From NCBI GenBank assembly GCA_963817035.1, contig CAWFMM010000003.1:806001-870000 (forward strand): a stretch of 64,000 bases of DNA, written 5' to 3'. This DNA comes from AC-49 sp963817035. GTDB lineage: Bacteria; Actinomycetota; Thermoleophilia; Solirubrobacterales; Solirubrobacteraceae. Below are positions 31,934 through 39,772 of the stretch, piece by piece. A program made the translations under genes and the position numbers. The stretch's first letter is position 1. Every line of letters starts with the position of its first letter. The notes below the pieces were generated by a model. The model saw nothing but the letters and a program-made list of their open reading frames with translations. It was not told the origin of the DNA and ran no database searches.

Positions 31934-33198
31934 GACGGTCCCTCGCGAATCGGGCCGGTGATCTGCACGGCGCGGGCGGCGTTGTTGCGCCCCGGCGCGG
32001 CCATGTAGGAGCGCACGTCGCCGGCGAGGATGCAGACGCCGTCGGCCGCTGGCGCGCGCAGCGCCAGCACGTCGCCGGGGCGCAGCGCGAGCACGTCGGC
32101 CATCTCCATCTCGATCGCACCGACCTCGGCGCGCAGCTCGACGTCGACGCCCGAGACGGCCTGGCGCAGCATCTGCGTCGCCCGCTCGTCGACCGCGCGG
32201 CCACGGACGTGCGCCTTCTCGAGGCGCTCCATCAGCGGCTCGACCGAGACGTGGGGCAGGCAGAAGACCATCGGCGAGCTCGACCGGTCGATGTGCGCCT
32301 CGCCGCGCAGCAGCAGGCAAGGCTCGCTCGGCGCGGCGAACTGCGCATTGGCCGGAGTCGATGCGGCGACCGCGATCGAGAAGCGCACGCCGGCGAGGTC
32401 GAACCAGGTGGCGCTGAGCGGCTCGACGATCGAGCGGATCACGCGCTGCAGGACGACCGCCTCGAGATCGGTCAGCCCGGTCGGCATCGTCTTGCGCGCG
32501 ATGACCGCGCCGAGCAGGCGATCGATCAGGTTGACGGCGAGCGGGAGCTCGAAGATCAGCGCGACCTGGGTGTCGATCGGATCGACGTCGAGGATCACGA
32601 CGATCGCGTCCTCGGGAAGCTCGTTCATCACCGCGGCGTAGGAGAGCTGGTCCGACGTCGTGACCTCGATCTCGACGCCGGTGCGAAGCTCGGCGGTCAG
32701 CCGCGTCGACGCGCCGCGACAGAAGCCGTCGTGGGCGGACTCGAGCCGGCGCATCTGATCGCGCGTGAACTTGGTCGGGCGCCGGAAGTCGACCGGGCGC
32801 ACCCGGCGCGGGGTGCCGAGCGTGGTCTGCGTTCTCGCGGCCGGGTCCGGCTCATCGTCATCGACCGGCTGCTCCCGCATGATCGCGTGCGGGTCGGACT
32901 CGAGCTCGGCGAGCTGCTCCTCCTCGGTCTTGACCTCGACGTCGCGCGGATCGGACTGCTCCTTCTCGATCACACGGGCATCGGGCGTCTCGGGCACGAG
33001 GACACGAGCCGCCGCGGGCGCGGCATCGTCATCGTCGGCGGCTTCGGCGCGGGGACGGCCCGCGGCCCACGGGTCCTCGGCGCCGCCGGACAAGGGCGCG
33101 TCACCCTCATCGCTCGCCAGCCCGCCGGCGGGCCCGTCGGCGCTCGGCATCGCGGGGGTCTCGACGTCCTGGTCGTCGGTCATGTCGTTGTCGCTCAT
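31930..33198 (-). CDS. fliM: Flagellar motor switch protein FliM with an acidic N-terminal extension
   Basis: A 422-residue protein. From about residue 131 it is a normal FliM: RPVDFRRPTKFTRDQMRRLESAHDGFCRGASTRL, the CheC-like middle domain, and a C-terminal SpoA domain (VSGVDVELRAEVGAIEMEMADVLALRPGDVLAL). The first ~130 residues are acidic and disordered (AEAADDDDAAPAA, PVDDDEPDPAA). They replace the short LSQxEIDALL peptide by which FliM usually binds phospho-CheY; I cannot find that peptide. It lies seven bases after fliI. Confidence 0.93.
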   Translation of the reverse strand: MSDNDMTDDQDVETPAMPSADGPAGGLASDEGDAPLSGGAEDPWAAGRPRAEAADDDDAAPAAARVLVPETPDARVIEKEQSDPRDVEVKTEEEQLAELESDPHAIMREQPVDDDEPDPAARTQTTLGTPRRVRPVDFRRPTKFTRDQMRRLESAHDGFCRGASTRLTAELRTGVEIEVTTSDQLSYAAVMNELPEDAIVVILDVDPIDTQVALIFELPLAVNLIDRLLGAVIARKTMPTGLTDLEAVVLQRVIRSIVEPLSATWFDLAGVRFSIAVAASTPANAQFAAPSEPCLLLRGEAHIDRSSSPMVFCLPHVSVEPLMERLEKAHVRGRAVDERATQMLRQAVSGVDVELRAEVGAIEMEMADVLALRPGDVLALRAPAADGVCILAGDVRSYMAAPGRNNAARAVQITGPIREGPS

Positions 33199-33205
33199 CG
33201 GGTCC

Positions 33206-34657
33206 TCAGACGGCCAGGTTCAGGGGTGGGATCGCGGCCGGGCTGGCGGCGACGGCGTATGCGGCGGCGCCCGCGCCGACGACGGCGGGAAGCACGGGCG
33301 GCAGGTCCTCGATCGACGGCTCGGCCTCGAAGTCGGCCCACGCGGCGCCGACCAACTCATGCAGCGCCGCGTCGGCGTCGGGCGCCGGGACGGCGTCGTC
33401 GACACCCTGGCGTAGGAAGTGGTCGATGCCGGTCTTGAGCGCCACGGCCCGGTCGGTCGTCTCGTCGGAGCCGGGCTCGTAGGCGCCGATCGCGATCAGG
33501 TCGCGCTTGTCGTGCCAGGCGGCCATCAGCGTGCGCATCTCGGTGGCGTCGGCGCGGACCGCGGTCGAGGTGATCTCGGGCGCGAGGCGACTGACCGAGT
33601 GCAGGACGTCGATCGCCGGGTAGTGGCCTGCGTGGGCGAGGTCGCGCGAGAGCACGACGTGGCCGTCGAGGATCGAGCGGACCGCGTCGGCGACCGGCTC
33701 GTTCATGTCGTCACCTTCGACGAGCACGGTGTAGAGCGCGGTGATCGTCCCGTTGGCCGAGGTGCCCGAGCGCTCGAGGAGGCTCGGCAGCATGGCGAAC
33801 ACGCTCGGCGTGTAGCCGCGCGTGGCCGGCGGCTCGCCGATCGCCAGCCCGACCTCGCGCTGGGCCATGGCGAAGCGGGTGACCGAGTCCATCATCAGCA
33901 GCACGTCGGCGCCGTCGTCGCGGAAATGCTCGGCGATCGTCGTCGCGGTCAGCGCCGCCTTGATGCGCACGAGCGCGGGCTGGTCGCCGGTCGCGACGAT
34001 CACGACCGAACGGTCGATCGCGTCACCGAGGTCGCGCTCGATGAACTCGCGGACCTCGCGGCCTCGCTCGCCGACCAGGCAGATGACGTTGACGTCGGTC
34101 GTCGTCGAGCGGGCGATCATGCCCAGCAGTGATGACTTGCCGACGCCGGAGCCGGCGAAGATGCCGAGCCGCTGGCCACGGCCGCAGGGGATCAGGGTGT
34201 CGATCGCGCGGACGCCGGTCGAGACGCGGTCGACGATTCGCGGGCGCTCGAGCGCGTCGGGCGGCGAGCCCTCGACGGACTTCCAGCGAATCGAGGTCGG
34301 CAGCGCGCCGCGCCCGTCGATCGGGCGGCCGAGACCGTCGACGACGCGGCCGAGCAGTTCGTCGCCGACCGGGACGCTCAGCTGGTTGCCGGTCGCGGTG
34401 ACCGTCTTGCCCGGGCCGATCCCGTGCATATCGCCGAGCGGCATCAGCAGCGTGCGGCGCGAGCGGAAGCCCACGACCTCGGCCGGGACGGTCGGGCGAC
34501 CGCGGCCGGTGGCGATCTCGCAGACCTCGCCGACCTCGACCTCGAGGCCGGTCGCTTCGACGATCAGCCCGATCAGGTCCGAGACGCGGCCGTGGCGACG
34601 ATGGAGGTCGGCGCGCTGGATCGCGCCGGTCAGACGGTCAAGCGTTTGAGAGCTCAC
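33206..34657 (-). CDS. fliI: Flagellum-specific ATPase FliI
   Basis: A 483-residue export ATPase: Walker A GIFAGSGVGKSS near residue 165, Walker B VLLMMDSVTRFAMAQREVGLAIGEPPATRGYTPSVF, and ERSG..GTITALYTVLVEGDD. The conserved ATPase ends near FLRQGVDD; about 60 further residues (Ala/Pro-rich, ending AAIPPLNLAV) are not part of usual FliI, which is about 440 long. The GTG at 34657 was chosen because it starts the family's VSSQTLDRL region; it overlaps fliH by 20 bases. Confidence 0.94.
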   Translation of the reverse strand: MSSQTLDRLTGAIQRADLHRRHGRVSDLIGLIVEATGLEVEVGEVCEIATGRGRPTVPAEVVGFRSRRTLLMPLGDMHGIGPGKTVTATGNQLSVPVGDELLGRVVDGLGRPIDGRGALPTSIRWKSVEGSPPDALERPRIVDRVSTGVRAIDTLIPCGRGQRLGIFAGSGVGKSSLLGMIARSTTTDVNVICLVGERGREVREFIERDLGDAIDRSVVIVATGDQPALVRIKAALTATTIAEHFRDDGADVLLMMDSVTRFAMAQREVGLAIGEPPATRGYTPSVFAMLPSLLERSGTSANGTITALYTVLVEGDDMNEPVADAVRSILDGHVVLSRDLAHAGHYPAIDVLHSVSRLAPEITSTAVRADATEMRTLMAAWHDKRDLIAIGAYEPGSDETTDRAVALKTGIDHFLRQGVDDAVPAPDADAALHELVGAAWADFEAEPSIEDLPPVLPAVVGAGAAAYAVAASPAAIPPLNLAV

Positions 34658-35228
34658 GCTCGAGCACCTCCCGCGCACGGTTCAGCTTGGTGTCGAGCGT
34701 CGCGTCGACCTCGCCCTCGGCGGTGCGGACGATCGCGCCGCCGTGCGGGACGCGGCGGTCGGCCTGCACCTCGAGGTGCTCCATGCCGCCGAGTTCGGCG
34801 AGCAGGGTGCCGGTCGTCTCGCGTACGAGATCGAGGTCGTCGGGGTTGACGAGCACGATCACGCGCTCACGCTCCACGAGCCGGCGCAGGGCGCCGCGGA
34901 CCGTGCCGAGCACGAGATCGGGATCGACGGCGACCGCGGCGCCGAGCGCCTGCTCAGCGATCTTCAGCGCCAGATCGACGGCCTGGCGCTCGACCTGGGT
35001 GGCGATCTCGGCGCGCAGCGCCTGGATGTCCTCGACCGCGGCCTCGAGCGCCATCATCGCGCTGACGCACGCCTCGCGGCCCTCCTCGAGCCCCGCGGCG
35101 AAGCCGCTGGCGTGGGCGTCGTGCGCGACGTCGGCGCCGGCGTCGCCGATGCCGAACGAGTCGCCCGACAGGAACTCGGCGGCAGACGGGTGCGGCTGCA
35201 ACGGCTCGAAGTCGAACACCGAGCTCAT
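34638..35228 (-). CDS. fliH: Flagellar export protein FliH
   Basis: A 196-residue regulator of the FliI ATPase. The N terminus is acidic, the middle is a coiled coil (GFAAGLEEGREACVSAMMALEAAVEDI), and the C-terminal V-ATPase subunit E-like domain ends in RVPHGGAIVRTAEGEVDATLDTKLNRARE, which is diagnostic. The start overlaps the fliG stop (ATGA). Confidence 0.92.
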   Translation of the reverse strand: MSSVFDFEPLQPHPSAAEFLSGDSFGIGDAGADVAHDAHASGFAAGLEEGREACVSAMMALEAAVEDIQALRAEIATQVERQAVDLALKIAEQALGAAVAVDPDLVLGTVRGALRRLVERERVIVLVNPDDLDLVRETTGTLLAELGGMEHLEVQADRRVPHGGAIVRTAEGEVDATLDTKLNRAREVLERELSNA

Positions 35229-36238
35229 ACGACCTCGTCCTCGGGGTCGTCGCCGCCACGGCCGATGGTGATCGCGCCGGCATCCTCGAGCCGGCGCACG
35301 GCGCCGACGATCTTCGACTGGGCCTCTTCGACGACCTGCTTTCGCTGCGGCGGCTGCTGCAGGATGTCCTCGCGCAGCAGCTCGGCGCCCCGCGTCGACA
35401 TGTTCGTCAGCAACTTCTCGCTGACCACGCCGGAGACGCCGCGCAGGGCCAGTGCGAGCTCCTTCTGATCGACCTCGCGCAGCAGCAGCTGGATGTCGCG
35501 GTCGGTCAGCATCACGAGGTCGTCGAACGTGAACAGCCGCGCGCGGACCTGATCGGCGAGCGCGCCGTCGGATTCGGCCATCGCGTCGAGCACGTTGCGC
35601 TCGGTCGAGCGACCGGCCTGGTTGAGGATCTCGGCCAGCGACTCGACGCCGCCGGCGGCCGTCATCTCCTGGGTCAGGACGTTGGCGAGCTTCTCCTTGA
35701 GGCCGACCTCGAGGTCGCGGATGACCTCCGGGTTGGTCTCCGACATCGTGGCGATGCGCAGCGCGACGTCGCTCTGCACCGTCGCCGGCAGCTCGGCCAG
35801 AACGCGCGCGGCGAGCGACGAGTGCAGCGACGCGACGACCAGCGCGATCGTCTGCGGCGACTCGTCGGCCAAGAACGCGCAGATCTGCTCGGGCGGCGTG
35901 CGGCGCAGGAAGTCGAACGGGCGCAACTCCTGGGCCGCGGTCAGCCCACCGATGATCTCGTCGGCCTTGCCGCGGCCGACCGACTTCTCGAGCACCTCGC
36001 GGGCGAAGTCCATGCCGCCGATCGCGACCATGTCGCTGGTGGCGATTCGATCGACGAACTCGTCGTGGAGCATCGCCATCGTCTCCGGCTGGATGCGCTG
36101 GAGGTTGGCCATCTCCGCGGTCAGCGCTTCGACCTCGCGCTCGCCGAGGCGCTTGAGCAGCTCCGCGGCGCTCTCGGGGCCGAGGCTGATGAGGAACGCG
36201 GCCGCCTTCTGGCGACCGGTCATCGACGCGGTGCTCAT
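35225..36238 (-). CDS. fliG: Flagellar motor switch protein FliG
   Basis: A 337-residue protein, normal for FliG. The N-terminal MTGRQKAAAFLISLGPESAAELLKRLGE binds FliF. The middle has the EHPQ-like region in altered form (ADESPQTIALVVASL). The C-terminal torque helix is present (FTFDDLVMLTDRDIQLLLREVDQKELALALRG) with charged residues facing MotA. The ATG at 36238 overlaps the fliF stop; the seven residues before it in the longer ORF lie inside fliF. Confidence 0.95.
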   Translation of the reverse strand: MSTASMTGRQKAAAFLISLGPESAAELLKRLGEREVEALTAEMANLQRIQPETMAMLHDEFVDRIATSDMVAIGGMDFAREVLEKSVGRGKADEIIGGLTAAQELRPFDFLRRTPPEQICAFLADESPQTIALVVASLHSSLAARVLAELPATVQSDVALRIATMSETNPEVIRDLEVGLKEKLANVLTQEMTAAGGVESLAEILNQAGRSTERNVLDAMAESDGALADQVRARLFTFDDLVMLTDRDIQLLLREVDQKELALALRGVSGVVSEKLLTNMSTRGAELLREDILQQPPQRKQVVEEAQSKIVGAVRRLEDAGAITIGRGGDDPEDEVV

Positions 36239-37752
36239 CGCTGGTCCTCGGTGATCCACGCCTTGAGCTGCTGGGCGGCGCGCTCAGGCTCGGCGGCGAC
36301 GGTCTCGCTGACCTGGCCGGTGCTCGCCCGCGGCGCGGGCAGCGCGGCCTGGCCGCCGTGGCCGGCGGTCGCGGCCTCGAGCGCGGTCAGCGACCGCGGC
36401 GCGCCGATCTGCTTGAGCCATGTCGGCTCCTCGAGCAGCGTGTCGCTCTCGCGCTTCTTGAGGTTGCGCGACATGAAGAACAGGAACAGGAGCGCGAGGA
36501 AGCCGGCGCCGATGATCTTGATCGGGCCCGCGAGGGCCGGCGGCAGCAGGCTCGTCGCGGCGGGCGTGACGACGGCCGGCGCCTTGGGGAACGGAATTTG
36601 GCTGAGGGTGATGACGTCGCGCGGAGACTGCAGCCCGGCGGCGGTGGCGACGGCGTTCTTGATCTGCGTCGCCTGGGCGGCGGGAATCGACTTGTCGAGG
36701 ACCAGCGCGACGCTGAGCTTGTTCACCGCGCCGGGGGCCACGACCGTCTTGGTGATCGTCTTGCCGACCCCGAGATCGGTCTGCGCGGTCGTGTTCGAGT
36801 ACTTGGACTTGCCGGCGGCTGTGCCGCTCGTCTGCGCGAATGTCGGCAGGTTCGCCGCGGTGCCGGCGGTGCCGGTCGACCCGCCCCCGCTGCTCGTCAG
36901 CGACTCCTTCGTCGTCTTCGTCTGAAGCGGGATGCCCTTCGTGGCGTAGCTGAGCTTCTCGGAGTGCGCCTGGTCGACGTTCAGGTCGGCGTGGACCTGG
37001 ACCTGGGCCTTGTTCGGGCCGACCGTGCGCGTGAGCATCGCCATCAACTGACCCTGCAGGCGCGCGTCGTAGCTGGCCTCGGCGGCCGGCTTGGACAGCC
37101 CACCGCCGTCGCCGCCACCACCGCTGCCGTTGGGCCACAGCAGCTCGCCGCTGGAGTCGGTGATCGTGACGTCGGCCGGCTTGAGACCCTGGACCGACGC
37201 CCCGACGAGGCTGGCGATCCCGCGGACCGCGCCGGCATCGAGTGTCGTCGCGTCGCCCCCGAGCAGCACCGCCGCGGTCGCGGACTGCTGGTCGGCGGCG
37301 AACAGCTGGTTCTGGGGCAGCGTCAGCTGCACCTGGGCGCCGGTGATCCCGTCGATCTTCTCGATCGCCCCGGAGATCTGGGCCTCGAGCGCGCCCTGGT
37401 AGGCGACCTGCTGCTGCAGGGTCGAGGCGCCGAGCTTCAGGTTGTTGAGCTCGATCGACTGCTGGCTCGAACCACCGAGGCTCTGGCCGGCGAGCGCGAC
37501 GTTGGCCTCCGCCTCCTTGCCGCGCAGCACGGCGATTCCGGTGCCGCCGTTGATCAGCTTCGCCCCGATGCCCGCCGACTGCAGCGTCGTTATCGCCTTC
37601 GATGCCTGCGTCGTCGTGATGCCCGCGACAACCGTCGTGTAGGACGGCCGCGAGGCGACGCTGAACAGCAGATAGGCGACCAGTACGAAGACCAGCGCGC
37701 TCCCCGCGAGAGCAATCTTGCCTCGCGAGGACATGGCGGCAAAGAGGTTCAT
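36235..37752 (-). CDS. fliF: Flagellar MS-ring protein FliF
   Basis: A 505-residue protein with two membrane helices, near residues 12-32 (KIALAGSALVFVLVAYLLF) and 405-425 (IKIIGAGFLALLFLFF), enclosing the ring-building domains. Family motifs include AYQGALEAQISGAIEKIDGITGAQVQLTLP and VGPNKAQVQVHADLNVDQAHSEKLSY. The C-terminal tail (ERAAQQLKAWITED) binds FliG. It forms the export channel housing in the membrane. Gly/Ser-rich linkers are longer than usual. Confidence 0.95.
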   Translation of the reverse strand: MNLFAAMSSRGKIALAGSALVFVLVAYLLFSVASRPSYTTVVAGITTTQASKAITTLQSAGIGAKLINGGTGIAVLRGKEAEANVALAGQSLGGSSQQSIELNNLKLGASTLQQQVAYQGALEAQISGAIEKIDGITGAQVQLTLPQNQLFAADQQSATAAVLLGGDATTLDAGAVRGIASLVGASVQGLKPADVTITDSSGELLWPNGSGGGGDGGGLSKPAAEASYDARLQGQLMAMLTRTVGPNKAQVQVHADLNVDQAHSEKLSYATKGIPLQTKTTKESLTSSGGGSTGTAGTAANLPTFAQTSGTAAGKSKYSNTTAQTDLGVGKTITKTVVAPGAVNKLSVALVLDKSIPAAQATQIKNAVATAAGLQSPRDVITLSQIPFPKAPAVVTPAATSLLPPALAGPIKIIGAGFLALLFLFFMSRNLKKRESDTLLEEPTWLKQIGAPRSLTALEAATAGHGGQAALPAPRASTGQVSETVAAEPERAAQQLKAWITEDQR

Positions 37753-37783
37753 GGAGGGATGAGCCTTTGGTGGGAGAGGAGGG

Positions 37784-38092
37784 TTAGACCTGGGTCTGGA
37801 AGATCGTGTTGATCGCGTCCGTGGCCTTCGTGCGGAGTTGTGAGGCGAGCTGCATGGAGAGCTGCGCTCGCTCGACGGCCGTTACGACCGAGGAGGGATC
37901 GGTCGCCGTTCCGTCGGCGAGCGAGCGCGAGGCCTGAGCGGCGTCTGTCTGGAGGTTGCTCAGGTTGGAGATCTGGTCTGAGAGCATCGAGCCGAAGTTG
38001 CCGCCACCGGCGCCGGCGGCCTTGGCCGGACCGTCGAGCGACCCGATCGACCACTCGGCTCCAGCAGGGCTGATCGGCGGGATCACGGGCAT
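37784..38092 (-). CDS. fliE: MS-ring/rod adaptor FliE
   Basis: A 102-residue protein with the FliE C-terminal helix pattern VVTAVERAQLSMQLASQLRTKATDAINTIFQTQV and a Gly-rich N terminus containing FGSMLSDQISNLSNLQTDAAQAS. It connects FliF to the proximal rod. It starts one base inside the end of flgC, in the usual flgB-flgC-fliE order. Confidence 0.93.
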   Translation of the reverse strand: MPVIPPISPAGAEWSIGSLDGPAKAAGAGGGNFGSMLSDQISNLSNLQTDAAQASRSLADGTATDPSSVVTAVERAQLSMQLASQLRTKATDAINTIFQTQV

Positions 38093-38550
38093 TACTGAAG
38101 AAGGGTCAGCGTCTTGGTGAACATCGTCTTGGCCGTCTGCATCGACGTCACGTTGGCCTCGTAGGCGCGCGACGCGTCGATCAGGTCGGTCATCTCCGAC
38201 ACCGAGTTGACGTTCGGCATCAGGACGTAGCCCTGCGCGTTGGCGTCGGGGTTGCCGGGGTCGTAGATCTGGCGCGGCGCGGTCTGGTCGGAGACGATCC
38301 CGGTGACGCGCACGCCGCCCGGCCCGTTGCTTGTCGCGGCGGAGTCCGAGCCGAGCGCGGCGTCGAGCTCGCGGCCGAAGCTCGGGCCGCCCGGGGCCTG
38401 CTGGAGCTGGACCTCCTGGCGGCGGTAGGGCTGGCCGTCGACGCCCTTGGTCGAGTTGGCGTTGGCCAGGTTCTCGGCCACGATGTCCATGCGCAGGCTC
38501 TCGGCGGCGAGGCCCGAGCCCGAGACGGCGAGAGAATCGAACATGCCCAT
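38092..38550 (-). CDS. flgC: Proximal rod protein FlgC
   Basis: A 152-residue rod protein: MFDSLAVSGSGLAAESLRMDIVAENLANANSTKG at the N terminus, GYVLMPNVNSVSEMTDLIDASRAYEANVTSMQTAKTMFTKTLTLLQ at the C terminus, both FlgC signatures. ATG 38550 overlaps the flgB stop (TAATG); ATG 38544 two codons later is also possible. The extended ORF to 38979 is a shadow of flgB. Confidence 0.94.
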   Translation of the reverse strand: MGMFDSLAVSGSGLAAESLRMDIVAENLANANSTKGVDGQPYRRQEVQLQQAPGGPSFGRELDAALGSDSAATSNGPGGVRVTGIVSDQTAPRQIYDPGNPDANAQGYVLMPNVNSVSEMTDLIDASRAYEANVTSMQTAKTMFTKTLTLLQ

Positions 38551-38909
38551 TACTTGACTCCCATCGCGTTTTGGATGATCGAGATCCGGGTCGCGGCGAC
38601 CTGGGTCAGTGCTTCGAAATCGAGTCCGTTCATCGCCTGGGTGGCGGCCTCGGTCGAGAGGTCGACCGAGTTGCCGTCGGCCTGGATCGGCGCGGCGGCG
38701 TCGGTCTTCTGGGCGAAGTTCAGGCTCGTGATCGCCGACGGCGAGTCGGTCTGCATCGCGTCGCGCAGCGCCGACTCGAAGTCGACGTCGACGCGCCGGT
38801 AGCCCGGCGTGTCGGCGTTGGCGATGTTCGTGGCGATCGCCTGCTGGCGCATGGTCGAACCGACCATCGCTTTGGACAGGGCGAGCTGGGTTGTGTCGAA
38901 GAGATCCAC
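38550..38909 (-). CDS. flgB: Proximal rod protein FlgB
   Basis: A 119-residue rod protein: VDLFDTTQLALSKAMVGSTMRQQAIATNIANADTPGYRRVDVDFE, then a C-terminal ATQAMNGLDFEALTQVAATRISIIQNAMG. The GTG at 38909 is taken as the start because family members begin right there; an in-frame ATG at 38969 would add 20 basic residues with no family support. It begins the rod-export block. A sigma-28-type promoter lies 76 bases upstream at 38985-39012. Confidence 0.9.
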   Translation of the reverse strand: MDLFDTTQLALSKAMVGSTMRQQAIATNIANADTPGYRRVDVDFESALRDAMQTDSPSAITSLNFAQKTDAAAPIQADGNSVDLSTEAATQAMNGLDFEALTQVAATRISIIQNAMGVK

Positions 38910-38975
38910 GGCGGCAGGGTGGAGACGAGGCGCCCGTCCGTGGGCTTCTTTGCAACGACCGGCCTCCATGGCCGG

Positions 38976-39299
38976 TCAACTGCGATAGTCGGCCTGAGCG
39001 GTCGGCGCTTGAGCGCCGGTGGACAAGCGATACCCCTCGACGGTCGTCCGTCCCGCCACCAACCGGTCCAACGCGCTGTCGGCGCCGGCGCGGGCGACGG
39101 CCAGCGCCTCGGTTATCTGCTGCTGCAACGTCGCGGCCTCGGCGATCTGCTCGGCCGCGGCGGCCGGGTCGGCGGCGGGCAGGCTCGCCATCAGGGCGCT
39201 GCGGCGCTCGTGGAGATCCTCGAGCGCGTCGAAGCGCCCGGCGACAACGAGCTCGAGCTCCTCGCGGGCGAGCGCGACGAGGGTCGCGTACGGTTCCAT
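38976..39299 (-). CDS. FliT/FlgN-like flagellar chaperone
   Basis: A 107-residue helical protein directly after fliS, the usual place of fliT. It has the pattern of a small export chaperone: LVALAREELELVVAGRFDALEDLHERRSALMASL, then a second amphipathic helix (ATLQQQITEALAVARAGADSALDRLV). FliT binds the filament cap FliD. The sequence is too divergent for a firm family call; position and helix pattern carry it. Confidence 0.7.
   Translation of the reverse strand: MEPYATLVALAREELELVVAGRFDALEDLHERRSALMASLPAADPAAAAEQIAEAATLQQQITEALAVARAGADSALDRLVAGRTTVEGYRLSTGAQAPTAQADYRS
38985..39012 (-). promoter_or_regulatory. Sigma-28-type promoter upstream of flgB
   Basis: On the minus strand: TCAAG (39012-39008), 15 bases, CCGACTAT (38992-38985), lying inside the 3' end of the fliT-like gene. 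It would give flgB and the basal-body genes a transcript separate from fliS, under the same sigma factor as the filament genes. Confidence 0.5.
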
Positions 39300-39306
39300 C
39301 GGACCG

Positions 39307-39702
39307 TCAGACCGCGGCGACGGCGACGGCCGCCTGGGGCGCGCTGATCTGGGCCCAGCCTTCGCGCAGGTCGGCGAGCAGCCGGCGGACGTCGGCGACT
39401 CGGCGCGGGTCGCGGTGCACGCGGGCCTCGGCGAGGTGGCGCTTGCAGAACAGGTAGATCGACTGCAGGCGCGTCGAGATCTCGCCGGCGTCCATGTTCA
39501 GCGTGATCAGCAGCTCATCGATGATCGCCTCGGCGCGCGAGAGGCGTTCGCTGGCCTGCCCGTAGGCGCCTTCCTCCATGACCACTTCGGCCTGGCGCAG
39601 GAAGCGTCCGACACCGTCGTAGAGCATGACGACGAGCTGTTCGGGCGTGGCGGTGAGGACGGCAGAGTCTCGGTACGACTGGGGGCTCGCATAGGGCGGC
39701 AT
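39307..39702 (-). CDS. fliS: Flagellin chaperone FliS
   Basis: A 131-residue protein with the FliS motifs SPQSYRDSAVLTATPEQLVVMLYDGVGRFLRQA and ASERLSRAEAIIDELLITLNMDAGEISTRLQSIYLFCKRHL. It keeps flagellin unpolymerised before export. The ATG has GAGGAG upstream. It is the first gene of the long minus-strand series, with its own sigma-28-type promoter. Confidence 0.94.
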   Translation of the reverse strand: MPPYASPQSYRDSAVLTATPEQLVVMLYDGVGRFLRQAEVVMEEGAYGQASERLSRAEAIIDELLITLNMDAGEISTRLQSIYLFCKRHLAEARVHRDPRRVADVRRLLADLREGWAQISAPQAAVAVAAV

Positions 39703-39733
39703 AGAGCTCCTCGAGGATCGTTATGTGCCCCGG

Positions 39734-39762
39734 GTGATCGGTCCGATGCACCCGATCCTTGA
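39734..39762 (-). promoter_or_regulatory. Sigma-28-type promoter of fliS
   Basis: On the minus strand: TCAAG (39762-39758), 16 bases, CCGATCAC (39741-39734), then about 31 bases to the ATG with a Shine-Dalgarno. It lies in the 70-base gap between fliD and fliS. Confidence 0.65.
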
Positions 39763-39772
39763 GGAAGGGGTT

